A stretch of 64,000 nt of DNA from positions 62,001-126,000 of the forward strand of contig CAWAZY010000003.1 of NCBI GenBank assembly GCA_963786675.1. The letters run 5' to 3'. The notes below the pieces were generated by a model. It made no database searches and was not told the origin of the DNA. It worked only from the letters and a program-made list of their open reading frames with translations. The stretch is from JAGVSR01 sp963786675. Lineage in GTDB: Bacteria; Pseudomonadota; Alphaproteobacteria; Rhizobiales; Hyphomicrobiaceae. Position numbers and translations under genes: made by a program. Positions 62,286 to 64,000 of this stretch are shown here, piece by piece (position 1 is the first letter of the stretch; every line of letters starts with the position of its first letter).

Positions 62286-62591
62286 GAATGAAAAAACTCC
62301 TGAAAGCAGTCTATTAGATGTGTTCTCGCGCAGTGTGGCCAGCGTCTCAGCGGCCAAGCCTGCCCGGAAGGTAAGCGGCTATCGAGACAGATTAGGGCGG
62401 AAACGTGGCTAAGGTCATGGGGGGAGGTGCCGCGTTGGTGGGCCTAAGTGCGATTGCGTGCCGGCTGATTGTGGAAGGTTAGCGGCTAGAATTCGCCATC
62501 AAGTGCGAACACACCTATACATGCGTCAATGGAGTTATGCGGTCGGCATGCAACCGGACTCTGTGCCGTTGCGATCAGGAGCATTTCCGAG
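62286..62591. other. Gap of 306 bases between the ThiE-like gene and the L,D-transpeptidase
   Basis: I see no convincing gene, RNA or repeat here. A short plus-strand frame starting near 62284 (MNEKTPESSLLDV...) is 42 residues, with no Shine-Dalgarno and no family likeness. Both flanking genes diverge, so promoters for each should lie here, but none is clear. Confidence 0.5.
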
Positions 62592-64000
62592 ATGAGAAAA
62601 TTTGAAGGCCTCAACGGGGCACGCGCCGCCGGGATGGCTGGTGTTGTTTTTGTGATGACGATCGCAGCGGCCGGCGCGACGCTTGCCCAAACCGCGCCAC
62701 CAGCATCCGAGCCTGCCGCCGTCACGGGCGCTGATCCGGGTGCCACAACCGCGCCGGCGGTTCCAGCCGTTGAAGTTCCGCCCGTTATCACCGCCGCCAT
62801 CGCCAAGTTGAAGGACAAGGCAATCGTGGGCCGGGCTGCCGCGGAGGACATCGCGGCCGCCGAAACATTCTACGCCGCGCGCAAGGACCCGCTCTGGGTT
62901 GAGACAACAGGGTTCACGCCGGGCGGCAAAGCCGTCGCCGCCGAAATCGCCAAGGCGGCCGAATGGGGTCTGGAACCGCGCGCGTTTGCAATACCCGATA
63001 CCGCGTCGGCGCTCGCGTCGCCTGACGCCCTAGGCGAAGCGGATGTCCGCCTGACACTCGCGATGCTGACCTATGCCCGCCATGCGCGTGGCGGACGCAC
63101 GCGCCCGTTGTCCATCAGCCAGATGCTCGACTTGACGCCGCCGCTGAAGGATCCCGCCGCAGTGCTGGGAGAAATCACGGCGAGCGCGACACCTGCTGCG
63201 TACCTGACAGGTCTGCATCCGCGCCACGACCAGTTCCAGCGTCTGCAAAAGGAGCTTGTGCGCCGCATGGGACCGGTCGAGCCGGTCGCCGTGCAGGACC
63301 CGAGCCTGGATGTGAAACTCCCGAAGGGCGCGACTCTTAAAGAGGGCTCGCTGCACGAGGATATCGCGCTCTTGCGCCAACGTCTCAAGGTTCCTGCACC
63401 CTATCGCGGCCGCGACACGTATTTTGACGCGGAAGTTGCGGCGGCCGTGAAGGCTTTCCAGGCCGAATCCGGGATAAAGGCCAATGGCCAGCTGACGCCG
63501 CGCACGCGGACCGCGCTCAACCGGGCCGGCGAGGGCGAGCAGGCGGAGAACCCACGCGAAACCCAGCGGCTCATCGTCAACATGGAGCGGTGGCGCTGGA
63601 TGCCCGAGGATCTGGGCGCGGTCCACGTCGTCAACAATGTCCCCGAGTACGTCACCCGGACGTTCAAGGATGGCAAAGTAATCTTCAAGGAGAAGATCAT
63701 CGTTGGCCTGCCGACCTGGCCGACGCCGTCGTTCTCAGCCGAGATGAAGACCATCGTCTTCAATCCCTCATGGGGCGTGCCCGACGGCATCAAAGCCAAG
63801 GAACTGAAGCCGCGTCTTCAGAAGGCCGGCGGTGGCGGTTTCTTTGATCAGCTGTTCGGCGGCGGTGGCGGCGGAGGCTCGTCGGTTTTGCGGGCCTACG
63901 GATTGACGGTCTACAAGAACGGCAAACCGGTCAATCCCGACACCATCAATTGGTCGAGCGCGGACCTGCGGGCCTATTCGTTCATCCAGCCGCCGGGCGC
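62592..64000 (+). CDS. YcbB-type L,D-transpeptidase, 3' part missing
   Basis: The frame is open from ATG 62592 to the right edge, about 470 codons. It has a signal peptide (about residues 1-32, ending ATLAQT), a linker rich in Pro and Ala, an N-terminal YcbB-type domain, a peptidoglycan-binding domain (about residues 255-315, VAAAVKAFQAESGIKANGQLTP), and the start of the catalytic YkuD domain (RLIVNMERWRWMPEDLG, NPSWGVPDGIKAKE). The catalytic Cys lies beyond the window. A Gly-rich insert (GGGGGGGSS) at about residue 427 is of note. Confidence 0.9.
   Translation, partial: MRKFEGLNGARAAGMAGVVFVMTIAAAGATLAQTAPPASEPAAVTGADPGATTAPAVPAVEVPPVITAAIAKLKDKAIVGRAAAEDIAAAETFYAARKDPLWVETTGFTPGGKAVAAEIAKAAEWGLEPRAFAIPDTASALASPDALGEADVRLTLAMLTYARHARGGRTRPLSISQMLDLTPPLKDPAAVLGEITASATPAAYLTGLHPRHDQFQRLQKELVRRMGPVEPVAVQDPSLDVKLPKGATLKEGSLHEDIALLRQRLKVPAPYRGRDTYFDAEVAAAVKAFQAESGIKANGQLTPRTRTALNRAGEGEQAENPRETQRLIVNMERWRWMPEDLGAVHVVNNVPEYVTRTFKDGKVIFKEKIIVGLPTWPTPSFSAEMKTIVFNPSWGVPDGIKAKELKPRLQKAGGGGFFDQLFGGGGGGGSSVLRAYGLTVYKNGKPVNPDTINWSSADLRAYSFIQPPG

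Noticed and set aside
62284..62412. Short plus-strand frame overlapping the ThiE-like start
   Set aside because: Forty-odd codons, no ribosome site, no likeness to a known protein, and opposite a better candidate.
1..64000. LH2 genes (pucBA), crtA, bchEJ-linked puc, and idi
   Set aside because: I looked for them because they are common in PGCs; no recognisable sequence is present in this window.
1..64000. tRNA, rRNA, CRISPR array, insertion sequence, prophage
   Set aside because: No cloverleaf-like, repeat-spacer or transposase sequence was noticed. A small tRNA could have escaped notice by eye.

Overview
The window is almost entirely a photosynthesis gene cluster (PGC) of a purple alphaproteobacterium, followed by a block of ordinary chromosomal genes. 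GC content and codon use look uniformly high-GC throughout, and I see no insertion sequence, CRISPR array, tRNA or rRNA. The pufLM-type reaction centre, LH1, aerobic PGC layout and the neighbouring set fabI / histidine phosphatase / pdxH suggest an alphaproteobacterium, plausibly Hyphomicrobiales; that placement is inference from gene content and order.

Layout: (1) 1-6375, minus strand: bchC-bchX-bchY-bchZ-pufQ-pufB-pufA-pufL (cut by the window edge), with the classic RNA hairpin between pufA and pufL. (2) 6494-11067: divergent carotenoid genes crtE-crtF (minus) and crtD-crtC (plus). With crtB and crtI further on, this is a complete spirilloxanthin-type set without crtA. (3) 11141-24964, minus strand: bchG-bch2-bchP, a TTG-start membrane protein, a degenerate HAD domain fused to a CBS pair, bchI-bchD-bchO, crtI-crtB, dxs and a 58-residue membrane protein. 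(4) 25151-27510, minus: aerR/ppaA-ppsR, the antirepressor and repressor of the cluster. (5) 27808-42201, plus: bchF-N-B-H-L-M-lhaA-puhA-B-C-(98 aa ORF)-acsF-puhE. (6) 42286-49368, plus: hemA, bchE-bchJ, then heme oxygenase-bacteriophytochrome (bphO-bphP). (7) 49455-64000: housekeeping and accessory genes, including a fatty-acid-modification cluster with two CFA-synthase-like proteins, DUF1365, an FAD oxidoreductase and DUF1295, then DUF2177, histidine phosphatase, fabI, a 17-kDa-antigen-like lipoprotein or secreted protein, pdxH, an inositol monophosphatase, a Sel1-repeat protein, a ThiE-like protein and a truncated YcbB-type L,D-transpeptidase.

Together the genes take 5-aminolevulinate (hemA) through Mg-protoporphyrin (bchIDH, bchM), ring E closure (oxygen-dependent acsF and oxygen-independent bchE), DPOR (bchLNB), COR (bchXYZ), bchF and bchC to bacteriochlorophyllide, then to bacteriochlorophyll by bchG and bchP. 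The carotenoid, reaction-centre, LH1 and assembly genes complete the photosystem. At least six TGT-N12-ACA-type PpsR/CrtJ operators sit in front of bchC, crtD/crtE, crtI, bchG, bchF (one mismatch) and bchE, so the internally encoded PpsR probably controls most of the cluster, with AerR (B12-linked) and the bacteriophytochrome as likely light inputs.

Six otherwise well-conserved genes carry single-base frameshifts as written (bchC, dxs twice, crtI, bchO twice, bch2, and a ThiE-like gene); seven of the eight are one-base insertions. I think sequence error is more likely than mass decay, but the sequence alone cannot decide. The most unusual gene is the fusion at 19909-21138: a HAD fold that has lost its nucleophile, joined to a CBS pair and embedded between bchP and bchI.
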